Of a stretch of 64,000 bases of DNA, positions 41,974-51,803 are shown piece by piece. How positions within the stretch are numbered: position 1 is the stretch's first letter; the number at the start of each line of letters is the position of its first letter. Position numbers and translations under genes: made by a program. Below the pieces are notes generated by a model that was not told where the DNA came from, searched no databases, and was given only the letters and a program-made list of their open reading frames with translations. The DNA is from Marivirga atlantica (GTDB lineage: Bacteria; Bacteroidota; Bacteroidia; Cytophagales; Cyclobacteriaceae): NCBI RefSeq assembly GCF_016734805.1, contig NZ_JAERQG010000002.1, positions 62,001 through 126,000 of the forward strand. Direction: 5' to 3'.

Positions 41974-43071
41974 CTACTTCTTAAACAAATATAAGAATTT
42001 GGCTGTATTTGATGATACAGAGTAGTATTTTTTCACAAATGTTCTTCCTGAAGTACCTAGCTCTTTTCTAACTTTTTTGTCTTCAATGAGCTGCTGCAAC
42101 TTTTCCTTCCATTCTATACTTTCATTCGCAAGAAAGCCGCCATAAGGAACTATATTATTATTTACTCCTACAGGAGAGGCTACAACAGGGATTTCAAGCG
42201 CCATAAATTGCAATGCTTTAAAGCCACACTTCCCTTTACTCCATTGATCATCAGTAAGCGGCATTAAGCCAACATCAATACCCTGCAAATCTTTTATTTC
42301 GGTTACCTTATCCCAGAAAATGAATTCTAATTCAGGAAAATCAAAATCAGGCTTTTTATTGGCAATTACCTTTAATGTAAATTGATGTTGCTCATATAGA
42401 TCAAGTAGAACAGAAAGGATGCTTTTTAAATAGGGAAGAGTAGAATGGGTACCGGTCCATCCAATAACACGCTGATCGGTTTCAGTTTCTGACTCATCTG
42501 GAACATGCCTTTTAACTGTATCGATGGTAGTTGGATTTACAATAACATTATTGTTCCATTGTCTGGCAAATTCAGCCAGATATTCATTTCCGCAACTAAC
42601 CTTATAACTCCATTTACAAATTTTAGCAACTTTAGATTTCCATTTAACTACTGCTTTTATACCTCTGGCTTCTGAATGATCTGTTAACCAAATGGCATCA
42701 TCAAAATCATAAATAATTTTTTTTCTCCAGACATGCTTTACAACCCACTCAAAGAAGGGTGGACCAAGTGGTGTTGCTTCACGATGTATAAAAATGAAAT
42801 CGTAAGATTTAAGCTTCAAAAGAAGTAATTTTCTTTTTGCAAACCCTATGATTACTGCCCATACCTTTAGCAATAAGGCTCCTTCTTTATATAAAATATT
42901 CCAGGCTTTTATACTTAAAAAAGGAGCCAAATCGTACTTAAATCCATTCTCCTTTAAGATGGTAAGATATTGTTCATACCTAAAGCGCTGACTTGGAGCT
43001 TCATCAAAAGGGTAGGGGCAAACAAAAAGTATTTTCTGACCTGATTTATTCAAAATGGTAGAGTGTTCCAT
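41974..43071 (-). CDS. Glycosyltransferase (GT4-like)
   Basis: 365 residues of GT-B type. N-terminal ILFVCPYPFDEAPSQRFRYEQYL, the characteristic IYDFDDAIWL motif, and C-terminal VIGWTGTHSTLPYLKSI with GLMPLTDDQWSKGKCGFKALQFMALEIPVVASPVG (the donor-binding region). This resembles orphan GT4 enzymes that act on surface glycans or glycolipids. Its start overlaps the PhzF gene end by 26 bases, so the two are coupled though unrelated in function. Acceptor and donor unknown. Confidence 0.83.
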   Translation of the reverse strand: MEHSTILNKSGQKILFVCPYPFDEAPSQRFRYEQYLTILKENGFKYDLAPFLSIKAWNILYKEGALLLKVWAVIIGFAKRKLLLLKLKSYDFIFIHREATPLGPPFFEWVVKHVWRKKIIYDFDDAIWLTDHSEARGIKAVVKWKSKVAKICKWSYKVSCGNEYLAEFARQWNNNVIVNPTTIDTVKRHVPDESETETDQRVIGWTGTHSTLPYLKSILSVLLDLYEQHQFTLKVIANKKPDFDFPELEFIFWDKVTEIKDLQGIDVGLMPLTDDQWSKGKCGFKALQFMALEIPVVASPVGVNNNIVPYGGFLANESIEWKEKLQQLIEDKKVRKELGTSGRTFVKKYYSVSSNTAKFLYLFKK

Positions 43072-43954
43072 TTCCCATTATTACACTTTTTCCACCAATG
43101 AATACTTTGTCTATTTTACCTTCCCTGGTAAGTATCTGTATATTGATATAGCTCGGTCTCCCCATTTCAAAGCCTTGCTCACACTGCTGAACTTTTGATA
43201 CATCAGCTAATTGATAATTATGAAGGTAAGCTGCCAGTGGACCATGTGCACTACCTGTGGCAGGGTCTTCTTCAATGCCTAAATGAGGAGCAAACATTCT
43301 ACTATGCACCAGGCTTTTCTCTTCTTCAGTTTCTAAGGTGAAAGCCATAACTCCTGTTAAATTCAATTCATCAATAATTGAATTCCATAAGTTGTGATTG
43401 AGATGCAATTTTTTAACCGTCTCAAGCGATGTTACAGGGACTATAAGAAATGGATTTCCACAATTCACTACTCTGCAAGGATAGTCTTCATATATTTCCT
43501 CTTCATCAATATTTAGTAAAGAGGCAACAAGCTCCTTTTCCTTAAAAGTTTGCTCAAACTTTGGAAAAGGCTGCTCCATCATGAGCTCTGTTATTTCTTC
43601 GCCATTCTTTTCAAAATTGATATGCATACAGCCAATGTTCTGTTCTAACAACAGCTCATTACCTTTTTTAGGCTCAAGCAATTTTGTAGCTAGAATTAAG
43701 AAAGCCGTTCCAATGGTGGGATGCCCCGCTGTTGGTAGCTCCATTCCGGGAGTGAATATCCGCATTTTTACATCAGCTTCTTTTGCTGTTGGGGCGCATA
43801 GGAAAACTGTTTCAGATAAGTTGAGCTCTCTCGCAATACATTGCATTTGTTGAGTACTGAGCTGATTAGCCTCGGTAAAAACGGCTAGGGGATTGCCTCC
43901 AAAAGGCACATCAGTAAAAACGTCCAGTAAGTAATAATCTAATTCTTGCTGCAT
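43046..43954 (-). CDS. PhzF-family isomerase/epimerase-like protein
   Basis: 302 residues with the diaminopimelate-epimerase-like double fold of PhzF: VFTDVPFGGNPLAVFTEA, ELNLSETVFL with the catalytic Glu, TPGMELPTAGHPTIGTAFL, and EEDPATGSAHGPLAAYL. Family members isomerise small cyclic acids; the substrate outside phenazine producers is unknown and no phenazine genes are present. Likely transcribed from the TATTTTTG box at 43971-43978 with a very short leader. Confidence 0.9.
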   Translation of the reverse strand: MQQELDYYLLDVFTDVPFGGNPLAVFTEANQLSTQQMQCIARELNLSETVFLCAPTAKEADVKMRIFTPGMELPTAGHPTIGTAFLILATKLLEPKKGNELLLEQNIGCMHINFEKNGEEITELMMEQPFPKFEQTFKEKELVASLLNIDEEEIYEDYPCRVVNCGNPFLIVPVTSLETVKKLHLNHNLWNSIIDELNLTGVMAFTLETEEEKSLVHSRMFAPHLGIEEDPATGSAHGPLAAYLHNYQLADVSKVQQCEQGFEMGRPSYINIQILTREGKIDKVFIGGKSVIMGNGTLYHFE

Positions 43955-43970
43955 AAAAGGGCTGTTTGTT

Positions 43971-43978
43971 CAAAAATA
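43971..43978 (-). promoter_or_regulatory. Promoter -7 box candidate of the PhzF gene
   Basis: TATTTTTG on the minus strand fits TAnnTTTG and lies between the floA terminator and the PhzF start codon (43954). A TTTG lies upstream, but at a spacing shorter than usual for a -33 element. Confidence 0.4.
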
Positions 43979-43993
43979 CAGATTTATAACGAC

Positions 43994-44021
43994 AAAAAAA
44001 TAGCCCCGAATAACGGGGCCA
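43994..44021 (-). terminator. Terminator after floA
   Basis: On the minus strand GGCCCCG pairs with CGGGGCT around a TTATT loop, followed by ATTTTTTTG. Lies 24 bases after the floA stop. Confidence 0.85.
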
Positions 44022-44044
44022 TTTAAACTAAGGATTATTTTTTA

Positions 44045-45055
44045 TTATTCGTCTTTGTCTTTTTTTCCACCACTTGATTTTTTGCCTGAGCTTGTCCCTC
44101 TGTCATTACCAGAGATAGATTCTCTCATGTCAGTGTCTGCTTGAATATTTTGCATCCTGTAGTAATCCATAACACCAAGATTACCGCTTCTAAATGACTC
44201 GGCTATTGCTTGAGGTACTTGTGCTTCAGCTTCTATTACTTTAGCACGTGCTTCTTGTGCCTTAGCCTTCATCTCTTGTTCTTCTGCAACGGCCATGGCT
44301 CTTCTTTCTTCAGCTTTTGCTTCGGCTACTTTCAAGTCGGCAGAAGCTTGGTCGGTTTGTAGTTTGGCACCAATGTTAGCTCCTACATCAACATCAGCAA
44401 TATCAATAGATAATATTTCAAAAGCAGTTCCTGCATCTAATCCACGTTGTAGTACTAGTTTTGATATTTTATCAGGATTTTCCAATACATTTTTGTGACT
44501 ATTGGCTGAACCAATAGAGGTTACAATACCCTCACCTACACGAGCTAAAATAGTATCTTCACCAGCACCACCAACTAATTGTTGTATGTTGGCTCTTACT
44601 GTTACTCTTGCAATAGCAATTAGCTGAATGCCATCAGCAGCAACTGCGGCTACTTTTGGTGTAGTAATCACTTTTGGATTTACCGATATTTGAACTGCTT
44701 CAAATACATCTCTACCAGCAAGGTCAATTGCTGTAGCCTGTTTAAATCCTAGGGTGATATTGGCTTTATCAGCAGAAATCAATGCTTTAATAACAGTCGG
44801 AACGTTACCACCTGCCAGGTAATGCGTCTCCAACTCATTGGTTGTGACCTCCAGGCCTGCTTTCGTTGCTGTAATCATTGATTCCACAATAATACGAGGT
44901 GGTACTTTTCTGATTCTCATGAAAACCAGCTCAAACAAGCCAACTTTTACTCCTGAGAAAATTGCTGTAATCCAGAGGTTTACTGGAACAAAATAGAGAA
45001 ATACGAAGAATAGAATTATTCCCGCAATGACGATGAATATAATAGATCCGTCCAT
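44045..45055 (-). CDS. floA: Flotillin-like protein FloA
   Basis: 336 residues of the UPF0365/FloA family. N-terminal membrane hairpin (about 4-25), then [21 protein letters not shown], an SPFH/band-7 core ([32 protein letters not shown]), and an Ala/Glu-rich coiled coil ([20 protein letters not shown]). A C-terminal tail rich in Gly/Ser/Lys follows. Flotillins organise membrane microdomains and signalling or secretion complexes. It follows nfeD with overlapping stop/start (TAATG); floA-nfeD pairing is the normal operon and the two proteins are thought to interact. Confidence 0.93.
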   Translation of the reverse strand: MDGSIIFIVIAGIILFFVFLYFVPVNLWITAIFSGVKVGLFELVFMRIRKVPPRIIVESMITATKAGLEVTTNELETHYLAGGNVPTVIKALISADKANITLGFKQATAIDLAGRDVFEAVQISVNPKVITTPKVAAVAADGIQLIAIARVTVRANIQQLVGGAGEDTILARVGEGIVTSIGSANSHKNVLENPDKISKLVLQRGLDAGTAFEILSIDIADVDVGANIGAKLQTDQASADLKVAEAKAEERRAMAVAEEQEMKAKAQEARAKVIEAEAQVPQAIAESFRSGNLGVMDYYRMQNIQADTDMRESISGNDRGTSSGKKSSGGKKDKDE

Positions 45056-45519
45056 TAGTTATTTATTGGTTCAACAAAAATTCGTTTATGATCAACTTTG
45101 GTGACTTGAATTTCCTGGCCTGCGCCAATCCAGTCACCTTTACTTCTTACTTCGTAAATTTTACCAAAAATTTCAGCTTTTCCTACAGGTTTAAGGTCAG
45201 AAACTGTTTTGCCCTTTTCACCAACTTGGAAATTGTAAATATCTTGATCGTTTACCCTGCTCCTGATAGCTGATTTAAGTGAAAACCTGTCCCATGATTT
45301 GGATTGGAAACTATAGATAATTGCAGCCACTGTAACAACAAGTGTTCCACCTACTGTCCAATAACCTGCAGTATTGCCATAATCTGCAAAGACCAGAAAT
45401 ATACCGATTATAGTACAGAGTAATCCAATTACCCCAACAAAAGTAGTTCCTGGAACGAAAATAAGCTCTGCGATAATGAGCAAGAGGCCTATTAAGATTA
45501 ATACAATTATTCCTAACAT
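45055..45519 (-). CDS. NfeD-family membrane protein, FloA partner
   Basis: 154 residues: three to four TM segments (about 1-75), then an OB-fold NfeD domain (about 90-152: [45 protein letters not shown]). This is the short form without the ClpP-like protease domain. Works with FloA in microdomain organisation. Starts 32 bases after proS and overlaps floA by one base, so proS-nfeD-floA may share a transcript. Confidence 0.9.
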   Translation of the reverse strand: MLGIIVLILIGLLLIIAELIFVPGTTFVGVIGLLCTIIGIFLVFADYGNTAGYWTVGGTLVVTVAAIIYSFQSKSWDRFSLKSAIRSRVNDQDIYNFQVGEKGKTVSDLKPVGKAEIFGKIYEVRSKGDWIGAGQEIQVTKVDHKRIFVEPINN

Positions 45520-45551
45520 AGATTATACGCTTCTACCAAAAGTAGTAAAAA

Positions 45552-47027
45552 TCAATATGCTTTTGCGAAAAGTACTCTTTTATTTGAAGGCTTTCCACTA
45601 TAGATACATTTTCCTGCTTCTTCTTTTGCATCTAGCGGTATGCAGCGAATAGTAGCTTTTGTTTCCTGTTTTATTTTCTCTTCAGTTTCAGGAGTTCCAT
45701 CCCAATGGGCTGAAACAAATCCACCTTTTTCTTCGAGTACTTTTTTAAACTCCTCGTAAGAATCCACTTTTGTGGTTTTTTCATTTCTAAAGTTTAGTGC
45801 GTTGTTGTAAATACTCTCTTGAATTTCGTTGAGTTTAGTTTCAATTACAGACTCAATGCCTTCAATAGATACTGTTTCCTTTTCTTTAGTATCTCTCCTG
45901 GCAAGTTCAACAGTACCATTTTCAAGGTCTCTTGGCCCAATAGCTATTCTCAATGGTACGCCTTTTAATTCCCACTCGGCAAATTTAAAACCTGGTTTAT
46001 GCGTGTCTCTATCGTCAAATCTAACGCTGATATGCTTGTTCTTAAGTGATTTCTTAAGTTTGTTAGCTACTTCAGCGATAGCATTTTTCTCTTCATCTTT
46101 TTTGAAAATAGGTACTATTACTACCTGAATAGGCGCCAATTTTGGAGGTAATACCAATCCTTCATCATCTGAGTGGGCCATTATTAAAGCACCCATAAGT
46201 CGTGTACTAACACCCCATGATGTTCCCCAAACATGTTCTAGTTTACCATCTTGAGAGGCAAACTTCACGTCAAATGCTTTAGCGAAATTTTGTCCTAAGA
46301 AATGAGAAGTACCAGCCTGTAGGGCTTTACCATCTTGCATTAAACCTTCAATACAATAAGTTTCCACAGCCCCCGCGAAACGTTCATTCTCAGACTTCAA
46401 TCCTTTGATTACCGGCAAGGCCATAAAATCTTCTGCAAATTCAGCATATATATTGATCATCTGCTCAGTTTCTTTTATAGCTTCCTCTTTGGTTGCATGA
46501 GCTGTATGGCCTTCTTGCCATAGAAATTCAGCTGTCCTTAAAAATAGACGTGTACGCATTTCCCATCGAACTACGTTAGCCCATTGATTAACCAATACAG
46601 GTAAATCTCTGTATGACTGAATCCAGTTTTTGTAGGTGTTCCAGATGATTGTTTCTGAAGTAGGTCTAACTATAAGTTCTTCTTCCAATTTAGCCTCAGG
46701 ATCAACCACTACCCCTTTACCATCTTCATCATTTTTAAGTCTGTAGTGAGTTACAACAGCACACTCTTTAGCGAATCCTTCGACATGAGCAGCTTCCTTG
46801 CTTAGGTACGATTTTGGTATGAACAATGGGAAATAAGCATTCTGATGACCTGTTTCTTTAAACATATCATCGAGCTGTCGCTGCATTTTCTCCCATATTG
46901 AGTAGCCGTATGGCTTAATAACCATACAGCCTCTTACATCAGAGTTTTCAGCTAAATCAGCTTTTTTTACTAATTCGTTGTACCACAGAGAGTAATCTTC
47001 ACTTCTTTTCGGTAATCCTTTCGCCAT
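45552..47027 (-). CDS. proS: Prolyl-tRNA synthetase (short, archaeal/eukaryote-like type)
   Basis: 491 residues; charges tRNA-Pro. Class II motifs: motif 1-like [21 protein letters not shown], motif 2 [37 protein letters not shown], motif 3 [28 protein letters not shown], followed by the anticodon-binding domain ([10 protein letters not shown]) and the C-terminal zinc-type extension ([23 protein letters not shown]). It lacks the ~180-residue editing insertion of the E. coli type, as is normal for the ProS type 3 of Bacteroidota. Confidence 0.96.
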   Translation of the reverse strand: MAKGLPKRSEDYSLWYNELVKKADLAENSDVRGCMVIKPYGYSIWEKMQRQLDDMFKETGHQNAYFPLFIPKSYLSKEAAHVEGFAKECAVVTHYRLKNDEDGKGVVVDPEAKLEEELIVRPTSETIIWNTYKNWIQSYRDLPVLVNQWANVVRWEMRTRLFLRTAEFLWQEGHTAHATKEEAIKETEQMINIYAEFAEDFMALPVIKGLKSENERFAGAVETYCIEGLMQDGKALQAGTSHFLGQNFAKAFDVKFASQDGKLEHVWGTSWGVSTRLMGALIMAHSDDEGLVLPPKLAPIQVVIVPIFKKDEEKNAIAEVANKLKKSLKNKHISVRFDDRDTHKPGFKFAEWELKGVPLRIAIGPRDLENGTVELARRDTKEKETVSIEGIESVIETKLNEIQESIYNNALNFRNEKTTKVDSYEEFKKVLEEKGGFVSAHWDGTPETEEKIKQETKATIRCIPLDAKEEAGKCIYSGKPSNKRVLFAKAY

Positions 47028-47152
47028 TATAGTATTTCTGGTATGATGTTTGTAGCTTTATTAAACAAATTAAACCTATAAAAATCGGTTCACATCGAAA
47101 TCAATTTTAAAGGTTTAACGTTGTAAAATTATAAACTTAAAATTAAGTAGCC

Positions 47153-48541
47153 ATGAAAACCTTTAGCTTTATATTGTTATCATTAGCAATGAGCGCTGCG
47201 TCCCTTTCGGGCTTTGCTCAAACTAATGAAAAAGTTGAATATGATGATTTGTACTTTACTTCATCAGATCGGGAAGTATTGAATGAAAAGTTAGAGCAAC
47301 AAGAAGAAGAGCGTTTGAAGGAAATCAAAAGTTCTGGCTATGCATATAATCAAACTGAAAATAATAATGGTTTAAGTCAGAACAACACTGATTTAAACTC
47401 TAAAATAACAGATACCCTTCAAACTGAAGATGGTTGGTATTATGACGAAGTAGCTGCCCGCAGAGGTCAGGGACAAAATGGTCAAAACGGACAAACTGTA
47501 ATTAATAACTATTATGGTGGTGGTTATGCTTATAATAATTTCTACGATCCTTATTGGAACTCGCCATTCGGCTTTTATGATCCATATTGGGGTAGAAGAT
47601 CTTTTATAAGTTTCAACTATAATCCTTATTGGGGAAGCTCATGGTCAGTAGGTTTTGGAAATCCTTACTGGGGTTGGAATGATCCTTTCTGGGGTCCAGG
47701 ATGGGGGTATGATCCTTTTTGGGGACGAGGCTACGGTAATCGCTATGCTTGGGGTTACAGAAATGGATATAGAAATGGCTTCTATGATGGATATTACGCT
47801 GCTGGAGGTTATTATAATGAAGGTTACGGTCGAAACAGAAATGTTCGCTATACTAGAACATCAAGGATAAGTAGAAACTCAACTTCAGGAAGAAGAGTAG
47901 CTTCGAGTGCATCACCCAACAGAGAATCATATAGTCGTTCAAGAAATGTTGGGAATTCCCAGGTACGTTCAGCTAGAACATCTGGTTCTTCCGTAAGAGC
48001 TTCCAATAGTAGCAGAACGGCTTACAATGCTCGAACTGCCGTTTATGCTGGAGACAGAAGTAGTAGAACTTTGTCAAATAGTAGATCGGTTAGAAGTAGC
48101 GGTGCTTCAAGAAGTGTTGCTTCTTCATCCAGAACGGCTTCAAATAGTAGAAGTGTAAGTAGAAACTCTGCAGCTACAAGAAGTAGTCAATATTATAATA
48201 GTAGTAGAACATCAAGTTCAAGAAGTAGCTATGGAAACTCTAGTAGATCATCATCCACTAGTAGGAATTATGGTTCTTATGGAAGCAGTTCCAGAAATAG
48301 TTCTTCTTCTTACGGTAGGTCATCCTCTGGTAGAAACTCATCTTCTTCTTACGGAAGATCAAGTTCTTCAAGTAGCCGAAGTGGAAGTTATGGACGTTCC
48401 TCATCATCTTCTAGTAGAAGTTCTGTGGGAAGATCTTCAAGTAGTAGTAGATCAAGCTCTTCAAGTAGAAGTAGTAGCGGAAGGTCTTCTTCTAGCAGAT
48501 CATCTTCTTCATCTTCAAGAGGTGGTGGAAGAGGAAATTAA
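47153..48541 (+). CDS. Secreted low-complexity protein: Tyr/Trp/Gly repeats then Ser/Arg-rich tail
   Basis: 462 residues. Signal peptide (1-22); an acidic helical segment (about 30-60, EKLEQQEEERLKEI); a repeat region (about 110-210) where PYWG/PFWG recurs (NPYWGSSW, NPYWGWNDPFWG, YDPFWGRGYG). From about 225 to the end it is almost only Ser, Arg, Gly, Asn and Tyr (RSSSSSSRSG, GRSSSGRNSS). The positively charged, disordered tail resembles eukaryotic RS domains in composition only. It could bind polyanions such as eDNA, RNA or acidic glycans at the cell surface; this is inference. Related glycine/tyrosine-rich proteins occur in Bacteroidota but have no known function. Single gene with its own terminator. 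Confidence 0.8.
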   Translation: MKTFSFILLSLAMSAASLSGFAQTNEKVEYDDLYFTSSDREVLNEKLEQQEEERLKEIKSSGYAYNQTENNNGLSQNNTDLNSKITDTLQTEDGWYYDEVAARRGQGQNGQNGQTVINNYYGGGYAYNNFYDPYWNSPFGFYDPYWGRRSFISFNYNPYWGSSWSVGFGNPYWGWNDPFWGPGWGYDPFWGRGYGNRYAWGYRNGYRNGFYDGYYAAGGYYNEGYGRNRNVRYTRTSRISRNSTSGRRVASSASPNRESYSRSRNVGNSQVRSARTSGSSVRASNSSRTAYNARTAVYAGDRSSRTLSNSRSVRSSGASRSVASSSRTASNSRSVSRNSAATRSSQYYNSSRTSSSRSSYGNSSRSSSTSRNYGSYGSSSRNSSSSYGRSSSGRNSSSSYGRSSSSSSRSGSYGRSSSSSSRSSVGRSSSSSRSSSSSRSSSGRSSSSRSSSSSSRGGGRGN

Positions 48542-48548
48542 TATAACA

Positions 48549-48580
48549 AGCGCCTGAATATCCTTTCAGGTGCTTTTTTT
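48549..48580 (+). terminator. Terminator after the Ser/Arg-rich protein gene
   Basis: Stem AGCGCCTGAA / TTTCAGGTGCT around TATCC, followed by seven T residues, 8 bases after the stop. Confidence 0.87.
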
Positions 48581-48604
48581 AAGACAACTTTAAACTAATC
48601 AACA

Positions 48605-50203
48605 ATGAAAATGCTTAAATACATTTTTGCAGGGATTTTGTGTGCTTTTTCTACAGGATTAATCGCTCAAAATACGTATTCATCCTTCGCTAATGAGGCT
48701 GTGTTATTTAGCCAGACTGGTCAGAGTGGTACAGCACGTTTTGTGGGACTTGGTAATGCTAATACATCCTTAGGTGGTGATATATCAAATATCTCAGGCA
48801 ATCCTGCTGGTTTGGGTTTTTATAACAGGTCGGCTTGGTCGATTTCACCAGTTATCAGAATAGGAGCCTTTAATTCTAACTACAGAGTTTTGACGCAGAC
48901 TAACCCTAATGGATTTGATAATAATGAACAATCCAATTTTGGACTTAATATTCAAATACCTAATGCTGGTGTAGTATTTCATAACCAATTTGATGAAGGT
49001 TCAGATTGGGTGTCAGGGACATTTGGTTTAGGATATAACCAAAAAAGCAGCTTTTACAACGTAAAAAATTATGCTGGTGAGGTAGGTATAGTTGATGGCC
49101 TATACAATGATTTTGTTGAATTTACTTTACAACCATTTTTAGACGAAAATGGCGATTTTATTGTTTACAATACTATTGATGACATAATCCCAGATTTTGA
49201 AAATAATCCATACTCTGACTTGGCAGAGAGAACAGGTGTTTTGGATATTGTAGAGCTCGAGGATGGTGGTTACATTGTTGATAGATATGATTATGATCCT
49301 GAAACAGAAGGTTATTTCACAACTTCATCCAGGCAAACTGAATCAGTAGAGACAAGTGGCGGACTAAGCACCCTTGATTTATCCTATGGTGCTAACTATA
49401 AGGATCGACTTTATTTAGGAGCATCTCTTAATATTAATTTTATAAGCTACAACCAGGAAAGAACGTTCAGAGAAACTCCTGATAATGGACTACTAAACTA
49501 TCTAGAAATAAGAGATAATAGAATACTTTCGGGTGCCGGAGCAGGTGTAACGGTAGGAGCTATATACAAGCCCATCAACATGGTGAATATTGGAGTGTCT
49601 TATACAACACCGTCATTTTTGGTGATAGAGGAAATACAAAGAATTACAATGATCACAAGAGGAAGTGGAATAGACGGAGTTGGAGAATACGAGATTGTTA
49701 ATGAAGTACCTAGCTATAGTTTTGTTATCCCTCAAAAGCTGAATGTTGGAGCTAGTTTTTTTATTAGCAAATATGGATTTGTTACGGCTGATATTGAATA
49801 TATCGACTATGAAAATGCTCAATATAGTTCTAATCAAGGTGCTTTTGGAGGGGCAAATCCTGAAGTAGGTAATGAGTTGAAAAGTACCTATAATGTTAAA
49901 GTAGGCGCTGAAGGGCGTTTAGGAATATTAAGATTAAGGGCTGGATATAATTACTTAGATAACCCTTATAATCAGCTTAATTTAGCTGATGGACAATCCT
50001 TTAATCAAGGTCGATCTGTGGTGAGTGCAGGTTTAGGTATTAAGAAGCGTGATTTTTTTATGGATGCTACTTACAGTTTGGCAAGTCAGAATAACGCTAC
50101 GTTCAAACCTTATAGTTTTGGAGAAGCCAGTTCAGCACCTGGTTTGGTGGAATCATCCACTACAATGAGTTCTGTCAGGTTTACTATTGGTAAAACATTC
50201 TAG
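48605..50203 (+). CDS. Outer-membrane OmpP1/FadL-like transport protein
   Basis: 532 residues: signal peptide (1-21), then SSFANEAVLFSQTGQSGTARFVGLGNANTSLGGDISNISGNPAGLGFYNRS, the N-terminal hatch typical of FadL/OmpP1 family proteins of Bacteroidota (the NPAGL motif). A barrel follows and ends SVRFTIGKTF with terminal Phe. FadL-like proteins admit hydrophobic compounds; the substrate is unknown. The stop overlaps by 4 bases with the convergent aroK stop, with no terminator between them. Confidence 0.82.
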   Translation: MKMLKYIFAGILCAFSTGLIAQNTYSSFANEAVLFSQTGQSGTARFVGLGNANTSLGGDISNISGNPAGLGFYNRSAWSISPVIRIGAFNSNYRVLTQTNPNGFDNNEQSNFGLNIQIPNAGVVFHNQFDEGSDWVSGTFGLGYNQKSSFYNVKNYAGEVGIVDGLYNDFVEFTLQPFLDENGDFIVYNTIDDIIPDFENNPYSDLAERTGVLDIVELEDGGYIVDRYDYDPETEGYFTTSSRQTESVETSGGLSTLDLSYGANYKDRLYLGASLNINFISYNQERTFRETPDNGLLNYLEIRDNRILSGAGAGVTVGAIYKPINMVNIGVSYTTPSFLVIEEIQRITMITRGSGIDGVGEYEIVNEVPSYSFVIPQKLNVGASFFISKYGFVTADIEYIDYENAQYSSNQGAFGGANPEVGNELKSTYNVKVGAEGRLGILRLRAGYNYLDNPYNQLNLADGQSFNQGRSVVSAGLGIKKRDFFMDATYSLASQNNATFKPYSFGEASSAPGLVESSTTMSSVRFTIGKTF

Positions 50204-50709
50204 ACTTTTAAAATCCGGAGTATTTCGTTCAAAGGGTTTTCCAGCCGATCTATCTCAATGATGTGATCGGCTTTTTTATAGGTTGGTTCTCTTTCTTCAA
50301 GAAGATTTTTTAATATCTGCTCAGGGCTTTGAGATTTTTGGAATAAAGGACGTTTCTCGAATCCATTAGATGCTTTTAACTTTTGTATAATTGCGCTTAA
50401 TGAAGCTTGTAGGTAGATAACTTTTCCCTGAGACTTCATAAGCTCCATATTATGATGGTATAGTGGAGTTCCACCCCCACAACTCAATATCAATTCTTCA
50501 TTTGCATTGATATTGTACTTTAAGGCTTCATGCTCTAATTTACGAAATGCTTCTTCTCCATTTAGATCAAAAATTTCGGGAATACTTGTCTGTTCTTGAG
50601 CTTCAATAAATTTATCAAGATCGATGTAGGCAACAGATAAGGCAGAAGATAGCTGTCTTCCCCAGTATGATTTACCGACACCCGGCAAGCCAATTAAAAA
50701 CACTTTCAT
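50200..50709 (-). CDS. aroK: Shikimate kinase
   Basis: 169 residues; phosphorylates shikimate in aromatic amino-acid synthesis. Walker A GLPGVGKS (7-14), shikimate-binding DLDKFIEAQEQTSI (the D-x-D site), SCGGGTPLY, and the lid region KRPLF are visible. ATG overlaps the stop of the BT_3928-family gene (TAATG), so the genes are coupled in one transcript. Confidence 0.93.
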   Translation of the reverse strand: MKVFLIGLPGVGKSYWGRQLSSALSVAYIDLDKFIEAQEQTSIPEIFDLNGEEAFRKLEHEALKYNINANEELILSCGGGTPLYHHNMELMKSQGKVIYLQASLSAIIQKLKASNGFEKRPLFQKSQSPEQILKNLLEEREPTYKKADHIIEIDRLENPLNEILRILKV

Positions 50710-51800
50710 TATAGAAGTGCGATAATATCTTCTACTTCAGGCACATCATTATGATGCCACTTACCTAAAACTTTTCCGTCTTTCAATAATACCAATCCTG
50801 GGTTAGATCTTATTATAGTTTTTAAAACAGTAGCGTCTCCGTAATAGAAGTCTGCTTTTAATCCTCTTCTGGCTTTAACCTTCAAAACATCTTCTGCTGA
50901 GCTGGAAGTTAGTATAACTGCTTGTATGTCATTTGGTAGTGCTGCATTTAAATTCTTAATGTCAATTAAACCTTCTTCATCAGCTTCTTCAATGTAATAG
51001 CTTATCATCAAAAGCTTAGTGCCTGTTAAAACCTCCTGTGTTTTATCACCTGATTCATTCCATAAGGCAAAATCGGTTATTTTAGGTGTAGAGGCTTCTT
51101 CGTTTGTTATTTCATACCCAACTAATTCATAGCCATCATCTTTGCTTAAATATTGAGTCGATTTTGTTTCTTTACCATCTTTTTTGAAAGTGTATTCAAA
51201 GTTTGGTGACTCAGCAGGCTTCATGGCTTCTTGAATGGTAGTACCAATTTTATAAGCCCTAAAATCAATAAAAGGCAAATGCTTTATAGCATAAATGCAT
51301 AGTAGGGTTGTTAAAACTGTAGTTGAGCCAATTACAATATTTTTTGTAGCAAAAGTGCTTTCTTTAATTTTATTAATATTGGCATATAAAAATCCAATTA
51401 GAACTACCAGAATAACATCTTTAGTAAAAGACTCCCATGGAGTAAGTTTGATGGCATCACCGAAACACCCACAGTCTGTTACTTTATTGAAATAAGCTGT
51501 ATAGAAGGTAAGGAAAGTGAAGAAAAGGATCATCAATGAAAGTAGATTCATTGTCAGCTTTACCCTCCATCGCATGATAAGTGCCAGCCCTAAAACTACT
51601 TCTAACACATTCATTATAACTGCAATAATAAGTGCATAGGGTTCGAAAACACTGAAAAAAGAAGCAATGTCACCAGCGAAGACAGCGAAATATTCTTCCA
51701 TTTTAATAGCAGTGCCAATCGGATCATTCACTTTAATGATGCCGCTAAAAATGAATAATCCTCCTACTAAATATCTTACAATGGTAATTAGTGTCTTCAT
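50709..51800 (-). CDS. BT_3928-family DoxX/MauE-like membrane protein
   Basis: 363 residues. Four or five TM helices in the first ~180 residues (VRYLVGGLFIFSGIIKVNDPIGTAIKMEEYF is the family start), with TDCGCFGDAIKLTPWESF in a loop, a CGCFG motif shared with MauE/DoxX-type electron-transfer or disulphide proteins. The C-terminal half is soluble and looks like an atypical thioredoxin fold with DVLKVKARRGLKADFYYGD but no CxxC. Function unknown; a periplasmic redox role is inferred. It lies 3 bases after the DUF1599 gene, in one unit with aroK. Confidence 0.85.
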   Translation of the reverse strand: MKTLITIVRYLVGGLFIFSGIIKVNDPIGTAIKMEEYFAVFAGDIASFFSVFEPYALIIAVIMNVLEVVLGLALIMRWRVKLTMNLLSLMILFFTFLTFYTAYFNKVTDCGCFGDAIKLTPWESFTKDVILVVLIGFLYANINKIKESTFATKNIVIGSTTVLTTLLCIYAIKHLPFIDFRAYKIGTTIQEAMKPAESPNFEYTFKKDGKETKSTQYLSKDDGYELVGYEITNEEASTPKITDFALWNESGDKTQEVLTGTKLLMISYYIEEADEEGLIDIKNLNAALPNDIQAVILTSSSAEDVLKVKARRGLKADFYYGDATVLKTIIRSNPGLVLLKDGKVLGKWHHNDVPEVEDIIALL

Positions 51801-51803
51801 ATT

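Noticed and set aside
47870-48540. Repetitive AGTAGTAGA/TCTTCATCA-like sequence as a repeat array or CRISPR
   Set aside because: It is codon-level low complexity of a Ser/Arg-rich protein in an intact frame, with no regular repeat-spacer structure.
48231-48557. Overlapping 108-residue frame inside the Ser/Arg-rich gene
   Set aside because: Val/Leu-rich composition is the out-of-frame shadow of the Ser/Arg codons.
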